The notes below the pieces were generated by a model. It saw only the letters and a program-made list of their open reading frames with translations. It was not told the origin of the DNA and made no database searches. This document shows positions 1-8,482 of a stretch of 64,000 nt of DNA, in pieces (within the stretch, counting starts at the first letter, position 1; every line of letters starts with the position of its first letter). The translations under genes were made by a program, and so were the position numbers. Source of the DNA: CAXBES01 sp963974915 (GTDB lineage Bacteria; Bacteroidota; Bacteroidia; Flavobacteriales; Flavobacteriaceae); the NCBI GenBank assembly GCA_963974915.1, contig CAXBES010000004.1, positions 1-64,000 of the forward strand, read 5' to 3'.

Positions 1-12
1 TAGGTCGCCGCC
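1..12 (+). rRNA. 3' end of a 5S rRNA (partial, truncated by window edge)
   Basis: The first 12 bases (TAGGTCGCCGCC) match, from memory, the conserved 3' strand of helix I that closes 5S rRNA genes in Flavobacteriia. They are followed within a few bases by a strong intrinsic terminator, as expected at the end of an rRNA operon. Only this tail is in the window, so the call rests on a short match plus context. If right, an rRNA operon reading rightward lies just upstream of the window. Confidence 0.55.
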
Positions 13-18
13 TTCTTT

Positions 19-52
19 AAGTCCCGATTCATTTATGAGTCGGGACTTTTTT
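19..52 (+). terminator. Intrinsic terminator after the 5S rRNA tail
   Basis: A 12-bp stem (19-30 with 37-48, one G-U pair) with a 6-nt loop is followed by a run of about nine T. It is the natural terminator of the putative upstream rRNA operon. A full second copy lies at 613-650, and only its right arm is kept at 303-320. Confidence 0.8.
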
Positions 53-89
53 TTTGTATTACTTTATGTAATGACACAAGTGGTGTGGT

Positions 90-143
90 GATCCCGTTTC
101 TAAAATATGTTTTTTTTACGCTACACATTTTAGAAACGGGATC
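90..143 (+). other. Perfect 17-bp inverted repeat, hairpin of array copy 1
   Basis: The arms 90-106 and 127-143 are perfect reverse complements (GATCCCGTTTCTAAAAT and its complement) around a 20-nt loop containing eight T. Identical arms recur at 351-367/388-404 and 682-698/719-735. The stem is strong enough to fold as RNA. No terminator-like T-tract follows it. Confidence 0.85.
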
Positions 144-612
144 GTTTCAATACGAACAAGCCGACTTCTTATAAAGGATATCCAGAAATGGATGTCCCTT
201 TTTTTTTATTGTAAACAAAGGGCTTTCATGAAAGAGTCAAGACGCTGCTCTAGCAGGTCTTGATCGTAACCTACACAAAAGTACACTTTTGGTAGCCTCA
301 TCGAGTCGGGACTTTTTTTTTACTTTATGTAATGACACAAGTGGTGTGGTGATCCCGTTTCTAAAATATGTTTTTTTTACGCTACACATTTTAGAAACGG
401 GATCGTTTCAATACGAACAAGCCGACTTCTTATAAAAGATACCCAGAAATGGATGTCCTTATTTTTTTAAACTTAATGAAAGGGCTGCCTTGGAAGAGTC
501 AAGACGCTGCTATGGCAGGTCTTGTGCGTAACCTACACAAAAGTATACTTTTGGTAGCCTCATCGATAGGTCGCCGTTCCGACGCTCCGGTCGGGATTTA
601 AAAACCTTCTTT

Positions 613-650
613 AAGTCCCGATTCATTTATGAGTCGGGACTTTTTTTTTA
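613..650 (+). terminator. Second copy of the rRNA-type terminator
   Basis: The stem 613-624/631-642 is the same 12-bp stem as at 19-48 and is followed by nine T. It belongs to the second/third repeat junction and lies after a 10-base remnant of the 5S 3' end (567-576). Confidence 0.75.
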
Positions 651-1034
651 TTACTTTATGTAATGACACAATTGGCGTGGTGATCCCGTTTCTAAAATAT
701 GTTTTTTTTACGCTACACATTTTAGAAACGGGATCGTTTCAATACGAACAAGCCGACTTCTTATAAAAGATACCCAGAAATGGATGTCCTTATTTTTTTA
801 AACTTAATGAAAGGGCTGCCTTGGAAGAGTTAAGACGCTGCTATGGCAGGTCTTGTGCGTAACCTACACAAAAGTACACTTTTGGTAGCCTCATAGGGTC
901 GGGATCGTTACAATACTTACAAGCAGACTTTGATTTGTGTTAACATTGTTACATTTTGCAACAGGGATAGAATGAATATCCTTTTTGTACGTGTAATCGT
1001 GCAAAAAGATAGCAGTGATAGCCCGGCAGTTGTC

Positions 1035-1286
1035 CTAAGAATGAAACATTGATCTTAAGATCATTTTAAAGCCCATAAATAGAAGATAAATTGTGCCGGC
1101 CATTGAAATGATCCCTAATGTTAGAAAAATATATATGGGAATATTTTCCTTATTCAGCACTGCAAAGGTAATCAAATAAGTGCTAATTACGATTAGGGGT
1201 ATGCCTAAAGCCAGACGTTTTAATCCTTTTACTAATAATTGCTTGTTGGTATGCCCTCTTTTATTTTCTGTCATTTCTATACTCAT
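1035..1286 (-). CDS. DUF6095-like small membrane protein
   Basis: An 83-residue protein with a basic N-terminus and two predicted membrane segments (about residues 25-45 and 50-72). It resembles the small DUF6095 family of Flavobacteriia, which I recall as often encoded next to murQ. The reading frame overlaps the end of murQ by 26 nt, so the two are probably co-transcribed and translationally coupled. An alternative ATG lies four codons in (1274). No enzymatic motif is visible and the function is unknown. The family name is from memory; the membrane topology is read from hydrophobicity. Confidence 0.75.
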   Translation of the reverse strand: MSIEMTENKRGHTNKQLLVKGLKRLALGIPLIVISTYLITFAVLNKENIPIYIFLTLGIISMAGTIYLLFMGFKMILRSMFHS

Positions 1287-2088
1287 TTATCGCTTTTCTC
1301 ACACTTTTATATTTATTTAAAAGGAACTGAGCCTCATCTTCTGCAATGTCAAGTTCGTCCATTATCATACGGGTCCCTCTATCCACCAGCTTATTATTAC
1401 TAAGCTGCATATCTACCATTTTATTACCTTTTACCCGACCTAATTGGATCATTGCAGTTGTTGAAATCATATTAAGCACAAGTTTTTGTGCAGTTCCGGC
1501 TTTCATACGTGAACTTCCGGTTACAAATTCGGGTCCTACGATGACGGTCACCGGGAATTTTGCAGTGAGCGCTAACGGACTACCTTCGTTGCAAGTGATA
1601 CATCCGGTGGCAATACCATTTTTATTGCATTTTTCTAATGCGCCAATCACATAGGGCGTAGTTCCGGAAGCGGCTATACCTATTACTACATCCTTTTTAG
1701 TGATATTGTGTTCCTGAAGGTCATTCCAGCCCTGATTGTGCGAATCTTCTGCAAATTCTACCGCTTTGCGAATGGCTTGATCGCCTCCCGCAATTAACCC
1801 TACAACTAATTCGTGAGGGACACCAAATGTTGGCGGACATTCACTGGCATCAACAATACCTAATCTTCCGCTGGTTCCGGCACCAATATAGAAGAGTCGG
1901 CCACCGGTTTTAATTGCTTCAGAAACTATTTCGGCAAGTTTTGTTATGTTGGGTAAAGCTCTCTCTACTGCAATTGGCACCGTTTTATCTTCGGTGTTAA
2001 TGCTTTTGAGTAATTCGGCAACACTCATTTTTTCTAAATGGTTGTAATTCGAATCAGACTCGGTAGTTTTGGTAAAGTTCATATTCAA
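1261..2088 (-). CDS. murQ: N-acetylmuramic acid 6-phosphate etherase
   Basis: MurQ cleaves the lactyl ether of MurNAc-6-phosphate, giving GlcNAc-6-phosphate and D-lactate in cytoplasmic peptidoglycan recycling. The 275-residue length is normal. The SIS sugar-phosphate fold is shown by the motif YIGAGTSGRLG (about residues 67-77) followed by DASECPPTFG, a second loop GIAASGTTPYV (about 136-146) and the family signature TGSSRMKAGTAQK (about 190-202). It lies upstream of the DUF6095 gene, with overlapping ends. No anmK or other MurNAc gene is adjacent, so the substrate probably comes from recycling genes elsewhere. Confidence 0.95.
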   Translation of the reverse strand: MNMNFTKTTESDSNYNHLEKMSVAELLKSINTEDKTVPIAVERALPNITKLAEIVSEAIKTGGRLFYIGAGTSGRLGIVDASECPPTFGVPHELVVGLIAGGDQAIRKAVEFAEDSHNQGWNDLQEHNITKKDVVIGIAASGTTPYVIGALEKCNKNGIATGCITCNEGSPLALTAKFPVTVIVGPEFVTGSSRMKAGTAQKLVLNMISTTAMIQLGRVKGNKMVDMQLSNNKLVDRGTRMIMDELDIAEDEAQFLLNKYKSVRKAINEYRNDRK

Positions 2089-2155
2089 ATTTACGATTTT
2101 AGAAGGAAATTGTATAGATTAGAGTCTGAAGCTTGAAGTTGGACTGTCTTCGTAA

Positions 2156-2956
2156 CTACTCAACTATGTATGTCAATGTTGAAACTTCGGAAACTCTAAA
2201 GTAACCTAACGGAAAATTTTCTGTATTTGTTTCATTAATTATATTACCTCTTACCGTTGCGGGCTGAGTTTGGAATGGGCCATCACTTTGATCTGTACTT
2301 TGCTGCAGCAACACAAACATAAAATTAAAGAATTGTTCATCGGCACCATAGAGATTAAAAATAACTTCATCACCGGCGGTAAGATCCTCGGCCAGGTATA
2401 ATCCAAAAATTGAATTCCCATCAAAGAACTCATCGCTATAAATGTCTAAATGGTCTCCACGACCGGAGAGAGCTTCAAAGAAATAGTAATTTTCAATACC
2501 AAGTGGGTCGGTAAAATAAACTTTTAGTTCTATATCTTCGCCTGTAAATCCGCCGTCATTTCTTTGTTCTACATATTCAAGAGGAACTACAGAACGCAAT
2601 TGCTGTGTTGCTGTGTAAACTTCTCCTTCGTAATTGATAGCTAGGGTATAATTCACATTTTCCTGTGGAATTAAATTGCTTTCATAAATTCCGTTTCCGG
2701 AGTAATTGAAGGGAAAAGTATCACCGTTTTCATCGGTTATTGCAACGATAGCATTATCTACAACGGGAATCTCATTATCAAAAAAAGGAGCAGTAGTGGT
2801 GAGTTTAATGGTAGAATTTGAGCTTCCGTCTTCCAGGAGATTAATATTTGCTTCAATAACAAGTCTTGGCTCACTGGTGTTGAGATCAACGTCTATAACT
2901 TCTTCGCAGGCGCTAAAGATTCCGAAGAAAAACAAAAGGACTAACATCTTCTTCAT
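2156..2956 (-). CDS. DUF4249 family outer-membrane-associated lipoprotein
   Basis: A 266-residue protein starting with a lipoprotein signal (hydrophobic stretch then a FSAC lipobox at about residues 14-17). The rest is beta-rich with extracytoplasmic character (many D/N/T residues, EVYTATQ, repeated Y/F). This fits DUF4249, a family commonly encoded directly after TonB-dependent receptors in Bacteroidota. Here it starts 3 nt after the receptor stop codon, so the two form a tight operon and probably one uptake unit. The ligand is unknown; the SusD-like partner role is inferred from position only. Confidence 0.85.
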   Translation of the reverse strand: MKKMLVLLFFFGIFSACEEVIDVDLNTSEPRLVIEANINLLEDGSSNSTIKLTTTAPFFDNEIPVVDNAIVAITDENGDTFPFNYSGNGIYESNLIPQENVNYTLAINYEGEVYTATQQLRSVVPLEYVEQRNDGGFTGEDIELKVYFTDPLGIENYYFFEALSGRGDHLDIYSDEFFDGNSIFGLYLAEDLTAGDEVIFNLYGADEQFFNFMFVLLQQSTDQSDGPFQTQPATVRGNIINETNTENFPLGYFRVSEVSTLTYIVE

Positions 2957-2959
2957 AGC

Positions 2960-5347
2960 TTAAAATTTAAAGTTATAAGTTACCGATGGGATAATTCCGA
3001 AAATAGATAATTTAACCGCTTCGTTCTTGTTAATATCTGTATTTTCTCTAAATGATATGGATGATGCATTCTTTCGGTTATATACATTATAAATGCTAAA
3101 AACCCATTCACTTTTCCAACGTTTTTTTGAATCCGGTCTCGGGGTCCATGTTGCCGAAAGGTCTAGATGATGAAAATCTGTCAATCTACTACTATTTCGG
3201 GTTTCGTAGACCGGAACAACGAGCCCTTGGTATTCGTATTGTCCTTCGGGATACGTCGTTGGCTGACCGGTTTGATAGATAAGATTAGCACCAAACGTCC
3301 ATTTTGGCGACCACTCATATTGTGCGGTAATAGAAATATCATGGGTTCTATCCCAGGGAGAATTGTACCATTGTCCATTGGCGATTCCCGATTCGAGGGG
3401 AGTGCGACCGGGTGTTCGTTGCTCACTTTTAGAAAGGGTATAGGCGATCCAACCTTGTAATTGTCCTTCTGTTTTTCTTAACAAAAGTTCTAATCCGTAA
3501 GCTCGTGCTTCACCATTTAGAATTATTTGTTCTACAGCGTTATTAGCAATAAGGTCTGCATCATCAACGTAATCGATTCTGTTCTTCACTTCTTTGTAAT
3601 AGGCTTCCACTTCGAACGAATAGTTTTCAAAGGTTTTGAAATATCCTGCAGCCACTTGATCTGCCAATTGAGGTTCTATATATTTACCGCTGGGGGCGTA
3701 AATATCGAAGGGAGTAGGGGATGTAGTGTTACTAATAAGATGTATGTATTGTGCCATTCTATTATAACTCGCTTTAACAGAAGAAGAGTTATTTAATTGA
3801 TAAGCAATTGCGAGTCTGGGTTCCAGATTGGCAAAGGAGCGGATCGTTTCACTTCTACCAAACGAGAGGGTATCTACCGGAGTGGCTTTTTGGTAAATGT
3901 TTAGCGCTTCATTATATATTATGGGATTATCGTTGTCATAAACGTTGAGTTCATCCTGTCCTAAACGGTTGAAAGTAGAAAGTCGCAAACCTGCCTGCAC
4001 TGCCAGCCTCTCTGTGATCTCAATTTCTGAATCTAAATAGACTGCATTTTCAAAGGCGTATTTGTTGGTTAGCTTAAAAGGATTTATCCCCGAATCTTCA
4101 CCGGTTGGGTTAATATCTCCCGGGTTAAATTTATAATAGATGCTGTTTAAACCGTATCGTAGTTCTATTTCTTCGGAAAGATAATGGGTAAGATCGTATT
4201 TAAAATTGAAATTTCTAATTCCGCTATCAAACTGAAAATCGACAAATGTTAATTCTAGTCCGTAGTAATAATCTGAGTAGATCAACGAGAGATTAGAAAA
4301 AAGCTTGTCTGAAAAAAGGTGATTCCACCGCAGATTCAGGGTCGCGTTTCCAAAGGTATTAGCAAACGTATCACTGATACTAAATTTATCTCTTCCGAAG
4401 TAACCCGACAAATATAAACGGTTGTTGTCGTTGATATTGTAACTTAGTTTAGTATTAAGGTCGTAAAAATATGCTACATTATCATTGTCGAATAACGGAA
4501 GGAACAAATGTGCATAACTGCTTCTGCCCCCAATAAGAAACGACGCTTTATCTTCCACGATAGGGACCTCTAAAAGCAATCTGCTGGCAACCAGTCCAAT
4601 ACCTCCCGTGGCACCAAATTTCTTTTTACTTCCGTCTTTTTGGTAGATGTCTAAAACTGATGAGATACGTCCGCCGTATCTCGAGGGAATTCCTCCCTTA
4701 TATAATGTAAGATCTTTAATTGCATCGGGATTAAACACCGAAAAGAAACCGAATAAATGTGACGAATTATAGAGTGTGGCTTCATCTAGGAGTATTAAAT
4801 TTTGATCGGCAGCCCCGCCACGAACGTTAAAACCGCTGGCACCTTCACCGGCATTGGTGACTCCGGGAAGAAGCGTAATTGCTTTAATTACGTCTGCTTC
4901 GCCCAATACTACCGGAATTTTCTTGATAGTACTTGAAGACAGCGTATTGGTACTCATTTGGGGCTTTCTAATATTCAGTTTTTCTACATCAGCTTTAATA
5001 ATAACTTCAGAGAGCTCTTCGGTATTGGCATTTAGAAGAATATCCTTTTTGATATTCTGTGCTAAGATGATCGTTTCCTTTTTTGTGTTGAAACCTAAGC
5101 TGCTATAAAAAATTTCATATTCTCCTTCAGGGAGAGTTATGGAATAAAAGCCGTATTCGTTGGTAATTGCTCCCGCTTGGATTTCAGGAATAATAACATT
5201 CACACCAATTAGGGTTTCGCCGGAATCTTCTTCCGATACGGTTCCACTTAGTGTAAATTTTTCTTGACTCCAACCTATGGTACCAAAGAGGAGCAGAAGG
5301 GATAGGATTACTTTATTCAACTCAATTTTTTTATTAAAAATAAGCAT
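2960..5347 (-). CDS. TonB-dependent receptor with carboxypeptidase-like domain
   Basis: An outer-membrane receptor for TonB-driven import. A signal peptide (about residues 1-27, ending GWSQ) is followed by a carboxypeptidase-regulatory-like beta-sandwich (about 30-115), a plug domain (about 130-235, with GFNVRGGAADQN and YKGGIPSRYGGRISS) and a long beta-barrel ending in the aromatic C-terminus NFKF. The 795-residue length is normal. It is followed at 3 nt by a DUF4249 lipoprotein, a standard Bacteroidota pair. The annotated ATG abuts the U-tract of the upstream icd terminator. A TTG at 5320 would give a shorter, tidier signal peptide (MNKVILSLLLLFG) and could be the true start. The substrate cannot be told from sequence. 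Confidence 0.92.
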   Translation of the reverse strand: MLIFNKKIELNKVILSLLLLFGTIGWSQEKFTLSGTVSEEDSGETLIGVNVIIPEIQAGAITNEYGFYSITLPEGEYEIFYSSLGFNTKKETIILAQNIKKDILLNANTEELSEVIIKADVEKLNIRKPQMSTNTLSSSTIKKIPVVLGEADVIKAITLLPGVTNAGEGASGFNVRGGAADQNLILLDEATLYNSSHLFGFFSVFNPDAIKDLTLYKGGIPSRYGGRISSVLDIYQKDGSKKKFGATGGIGLVASRLLLEVPIVEDKASFLIGGRSSYAHLFLPLFDNDNVAYFYDLNTKLSYNINDNNRLYLSGYFGRDKFSISDTFANTFGNATLNLRWNHLFSDKLFSNLSLIYSDYYYGLELTFVDFQFDSGIRNFNFKYDLTHYLSEEIELRYGLNSIYYKFNPGDINPTGEDSGINPFKLTNKYAFENAVYLDSEIEITERLAVQAGLRLSTFNRLGQDELNVYDNDNPIIYNEALNIYQKATPVDTLSFGRSETIRSFANLEPRLAIAYQLNNSSSVKASYNRMAQYIHLISNTTSPTPFDIYAPSGKYIEPQLADQVAAGYFKTFENYSFEVEAYYKEVKNRIDYVDDADLIANNAVEQIILNGEARAYGLELLLRKTEGQLQGWIAYTLSKSEQRTPGRTPLESGIANGQWYNSPWDRTHDISITAQYEWSPKWTFGANLIYQTGQPTTYPEGQYEYQGLVVPVYETRNSSRLTDFHHLDLSATWTPRPDSKKRWKSEWVFSIYNVYNRKNASSISFRENTDINKNEAVKLSIFGIIPSVTYNFKF

Positions 5348-5380
5348 AAAAAAAAGTCTTCAGTTTTAATGAAGACTTTT
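5348..5380 (-). terminator. icd terminator abutting the receptor start codon
   Basis: On the minus strand an 11-bp stem (5370-5380 with 5352-5362, 7-nt loop) is followed by an uninterrupted T run that ends at the ATG of the TonB receptor (5347). It sits 14 nt after the icd stop codon. It should end icd transcripts and, in any read-through RNA, would fold just upstream of the receptor AUG. Confidence 0.8.
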
Positions 5381-5394
5381 TAACAGGGTTTAAT

Positions 5395-7623
5395 TTATTT
5401 TATTTCTGAAAGAATAGAATTAAATGTTTCACTTGCTCTCATTTCCTTATCCACAAGTGCTTCTGTGGGTTCGTAGTAACCTCCAATATCTACAGCACTT
5501 CCTTGCGCATCTATCAATTCCTGAAGAATTGTAGTTTCATTCTCTTTTAATTTTGATGCGATAGGCGTAAATCTATTTTTTAAGGTTTCGTCCTTACTTT
5601 GGTTTGCCAAGGCTTCTGCCCAATAAAGTGCAAGGTAAAAATGACTCCCACGGTTATCGAGTTCGTTAACTTTTCTCGACGGACCTTTTTTATTTTCCAA
5701 TAATTTTTCGGTAGCATCGTCCAGTGTTTCAGCAAGCAGTAAGGCTTTAGGGTTGTTGTATGTTTCCCCCAGATGTTCTAATGATACTGCTAAAGCTAAA
5801 AATTCGCCTAATGAGTCCCATCGTAAATGCCCTTCTTCCATAAACTGTTGTACATGTTTAGGAGCTGAACCTCCGGCACCGGTTTCAAACAATCCTCCAC
5901 CGTTCATTAGAGGTACAATAGAAAGCATTTTTGCACTGGTTCCAAGTTCAAGAATTGGAAATAGGTCTGTTAAGTAGTCGCGTAGTACGTTTCCACTTAC
6001 TGATATGGTATCTTTTCCAGCCTTAACACGCTCTAAAGTGTATTCGGTTGCTTTCTCGGGAGAAAGAATCTTTATTTCCAGGCCTTCGGTGTTATGATTT
6101 GGTAGGTACTTGTTTACTTTTTTTATAAGTTCGGCATCGTGTGCACGGTCTTCATCTAACCAAAAAACTGCTGGCCAACCGGTAGCTCTGGCTCTACTCA
6201 CCGCGAGCTTTACCCAGTCCTGAATAGGCAGGTCTTTTACCTGACACATTCGCCAAATATCACCTTTTTCTACATCATGTTCAATTAGAATATTTCCATT
6301 TGCATCAACAACACTAACCTTTCCGTTCGAAGCGATTTCGAAAGTTTTGTCGTGAGACCCATATTCTTCGGCTTTTTGTGCCATTAGACCAACATTAGGA
6401 ACAGTACCCATGGTAGTGGGATCGAAAGCCCCGTGTTTTTGACAGAATTTGATCGTAGCGTCATATATTCCTGCATAACTGCTGTCGGGAATGACTGCCT
6501 TGGTATCTTTACTTTTACCATCGGGACCCCACATCTGACCAGAATTACGGATCATTGCCGGCATAGATGCATCAATGATCACATCACTTGGAACGTGGAG
6601 ATTTGTTATCCCCTTGTCACTATTAACCATAGCGAGTTCCGGGTTATTCTCCATTATTTTTTGAATATCATTGAGGATACTGGTGCGTTTTTCTTCGGAA
6701 AGTTCATCGATCTTAGAAACAAGATCCCCAAAACCATTATTCACATCGACCCCGATCGCATCAAAATCTGTAGCGTACTTTTCGAATAGCTCTTTAAAAA
6801 ACACACGGACGGCGTGCCCAAAAATAATAGGGTCGCTCACTTTCATCATCGTTGCCTTCATATGAAGAGAGAACAGTACATTTTGTGCTTTAGCGTCTTT
6901 AATTTGTGCATCCAGAAACGATAACAGGGCTTTTCTGCTCATTACAGAGGCATCAATGATCTCACCTTCCAATAGCGCCAGATTTTCTTTTAACAAAGTT
7001 TTGTTACCATTGTTGTCTTTATGAACAATCGATATTACAGTATCGTGTGCGATCGTAACAGATTTTTCGGTATGTCTAAAATCCCCATGGTCCATTGTAG
7101 AGACGTGAGATTTTGAATTTGGACTCCAGGCGCCCATACTGTGCGGATTTTTCTTGGCGTAATTTTTTACGGCTTTTGGGGCACGTCTGTCGCTATTTCC
7201 TTCACGTAATACCGGATTAACAGCACTTCCTTTAATTTTATCGTATTTAGCCTTTATTTTCTTTTCCTCATCATTTTGAGGTTCTTCGGGATAGTTCGGT
7301 AAGTTGAACCCTTTTGCCTGTAATTCGGCTATCGCGGCATTTAATTGAGGAAGAGAAGCACTAATATTTGGTAGTTTAATAATATTGGCTTCAGGTTTTT
7401 TTGCTAGTTCTCCCAACTCGGCTAAAGCATCGTTCACCTTTTGATCTTCAGAAAGAAACTCCGGGAAGTTTGCCAAAATCCGCCCGGCAAGGGAGATATC
7501 TCTAGTTTCGATATCGATATTTGAAGGTCCAGTAAATGCCTTAACAATTGGTAAAAGTGAATGAGTTGCCAACGCCGGAGCTTCATCGGTTTTAGTATAT
7601 ATAATTTTAGCCGTTTTTGTCAT
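5395..7623 (-). CDS. icd: Isocitrate dehydrogenase, NADP-dependent, monomeric type
   Basis: Oxidative decarboxylation of isocitrate to 2-oxoglutarate with NADP in the TCA cycle. The 742-residue length and composition are those of the monomeric IDH family, not the ~420-residue homodimer. Visible family landmarks include SNIDIETRDISLAGRILA near residue 35, EGNSDRRAPKAVKNYAKK at about 140-157, the segment MGAWSPNSKSHV, and LFETGAGGSAPKHVQQF at about 580-596. Transcription probably starts from a TATATTTG element at 7716-7723 and ends at the 5348-5380 terminator. A perfect inverted repeat lies in the leader. It appears to be monocistronic. Confidence 0.97.
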   Translation of the reverse strand: MTKTAKIIYTKTDEAPALATHSLLPIVKAFTGPSNIDIETRDISLAGRILANFPEFLSEDQKVNDALAELGELAKKPEANIIKLPNISASLPQLNAAIAELQAKGFNLPNYPEEPQNDEEKKIKAKYDKIKGSAVNPVLREGNSDRRAPKAVKNYAKKNPHSMGAWSPNSKSHVSTMDHGDFRHTEKSVTIAHDTVISIVHKDNNGNKTLLKENLALLEGEIIDASVMSRKALLSFLDAQIKDAKAQNVLFSLHMKATMMKVSDPIIFGHAVRVFFKELFEKYATDFDAIGVDVNNGFGDLVSKIDELSEEKRTSILNDIQKIMENNPELAMVNSDKGITNLHVPSDVIIDASMPAMIRNSGQMWGPDGKSKDTKAVIPDSSYAGIYDATIKFCQKHGAFDPTTMGTVPNVGLMAQKAEEYGSHDKTFEIASNGKVSVVDANGNILIEHDVEKGDIWRMCQVKDLPIQDWVKLAVSRARATGWPAVFWLDEDRAHDAELIKKVNKYLPNHNTEGLEIKILSPEKATEYTLERVKAGKDTISVSGNVLRDYLTDLFPILELGTSAKMLSIVPLMNGGGLFETGAGGSAPKHVQQFMEEGHLRWDSLGEFLALAVSLEHLGETYNNPKALLLAETLDDATEKLLENKKGPSRKVNELDNRGSHFYLALYWAEALANQSKDETLKNRFTPIASKLKENETTILQELIDAQGSAVDIGGYYEPTEALVDKEMRASETFNSILSEIK

Positions 7624-7666
7624 TTAGTGTGGGTTTGAATTTTTAAAAAGAACATGCAAAGTATTA

Positions 7667-7715
7667 CACCTTTAAATGTTTTATCAACTGTAAAATGACA
7701 TCACATTTAAAGGTG
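7667..7715 (-). promoter_or_regulatory. 13-bp inverted repeat in the icd promoter/leader
   Basis: Arms 7667-7679 (CACCTTTAAATGT) and 7703-7715 (ACATTTAAAGGTG) are perfect complements, 23 nt apart. The right arm directly abuts the predicted -7 element of the minus-strand icd promoter, so the expected start of transcription falls inside it. It could be an operator dyad or a leader hairpin. No regulator is known for it. Confidence 0.6.
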
Positions 7716-7723
7716 CAAATATA
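7716..7723 (-). promoter_or_regulatory. Predicted icd promoter, -7 element
   Basis: On the minus strand the sequence reads TATATTTG, an exact match to the Bacteroidota -7 consensus TAnnTTTG, about 90 nt before the icd start codon. I see no clear -33 TTG at the usual spacing. Confidence 0.5.
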
Positions 7724-7765
7724 CACATTTGAATAAGGTTTTGAAAGGAGATATTAGAGGGATCT

Positions 7766-8482
7766 CTAATCTACCATTGAAGAATTGTAAAAGTCAAGCA
7801 ATTTGATAAGATCTTTTTCATTATCGAGATCTAGTCTGTTCTTATTAACATGATTCTTAACTTCTTTATTATCTTTAGACAATAATTTTATGATCTTATT
7901 TCTACTATTAGGTAATTCGTAAAAACTACCATTCTTTCCAACGAGATAGTATTTTTTAGTTTGCTTAAATTCGGCAGGCTTATCTTTGTCGTAAGATGTT
8001 TTAGCCGCTTTGGGCGGCGAGTATTCGGCATCGGTTTTTTTATAGAGGTCATAGACCTTTCCTTCCGAAAGAATTTCGAAATAGTGACCTTTCTCGTTCG
8101 ATTGATCAAAAGGAATAAATACGTAGATCTGATTCAGTATTTTAACAAAAACCTCAGGTTCTCTTAACAGTGCTCCATATTCGTCATTACTACTATGCTT
8201 GGATTTTTTTATTTCAATTTCATCAGAAAAAGCATTGTACCTAACATAAACATTGTTTGCGGCCAACTCTTTGCCATTATATATACTACCTAATAAAAAT
8301 TCTTCATTCGTATAAGGAGATCCTTTTAGATTTTTAAATTGATCTTCGGTCAAACCGAAGGCTTCATTTTTTTCCTGTATGCCTATAATTCGGGTCCCAA
8401 TATTGAACTCATTATTATAAGCCTGAGCTAACATAGGAGCAGTCGTGCAAAAAAAGAGTAATAGTGTAATAATTGATTTCAT
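7766..8482 (-). CDS. Secreted protein of unknown function
   Basis: A 238-residue protein with a clear N-terminal signal peptide (about residues 1-19, ending MLAQ). The mature part is rich in charged residues and tyrosine and contains KYYLVGKNGSFYELPNS (about 178-194). I recognise no domain or catalytic motif. The layout (signal peptide, then a short mostly beta fold) resembles many uncharacterised periplasmic or exported proteins of Flavobacteriia. It is flanked by more than 100 nt on both sides, so it is probably transcribed alone. No function is proposed. Confidence 0.75.
   Translation of the reverse strand: MKSIITLLLFFCTTAPMLAQAYNNEFNIGTRIIGIQEKNEAFGLTEDQFKNLKGSPYTNEEFLLGSIYNGKELAANNVYVRYNAFSDEIEIKKSKHSSNDEYGALLREPEVFVKILNQIYVFIPFDQSNEKGHYFEILSEGKVYDLYKKTDAEYSPPKAAKTSYDKDKPAEFKQTKKYYLVGKNGSFYELPNSRNKIIKLLSKDNKEVKNHVNKNRLDLDNEKDLIKLLDFYNSSMVD

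Larger units (their letters stand above)
37..990 (+). repeat. Tandem array of rRNA-operon-tail repeats (three copies plus a degenerate fourth)
   Basis: Three direct copies are visible at about 37-302, 303-630 and 631-896, followed by a degenerate partial copy at about 897-990. Each full copy carries the same series of hairpins: a perfect 17-bp stem with a 20-nt T-rich loop (90-143, 351-404, 682-735); a small stem near a T-tract; a nested stem around TCAAGAC/GTCTTGA (237-263 in copy 1); and a stem around CAAAAGT/ACTTTTG (271-295 in copy 1). Copies 2 and 3 are nearly identical and copy 1 is more diverged. Several of the differences sit in loops, leaving stems intact. At 567-576 a 10-base remnant of the 5S 3' end reappears, separated from the terminator by a 28-base insert. 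No ORF of note runs through the array. I see rRNA-operon flanking DNA amplified by recombination, or a tandem structured RNA. I do not recognise a named RNA family. Confidence 0.8.

Noticed and set aside
1..990. The repeat array as a CRISPR
   Set aside because: Units are ~265-330 bp, contiguous, with no short repeats and unique spacers, and no cas gene is present.
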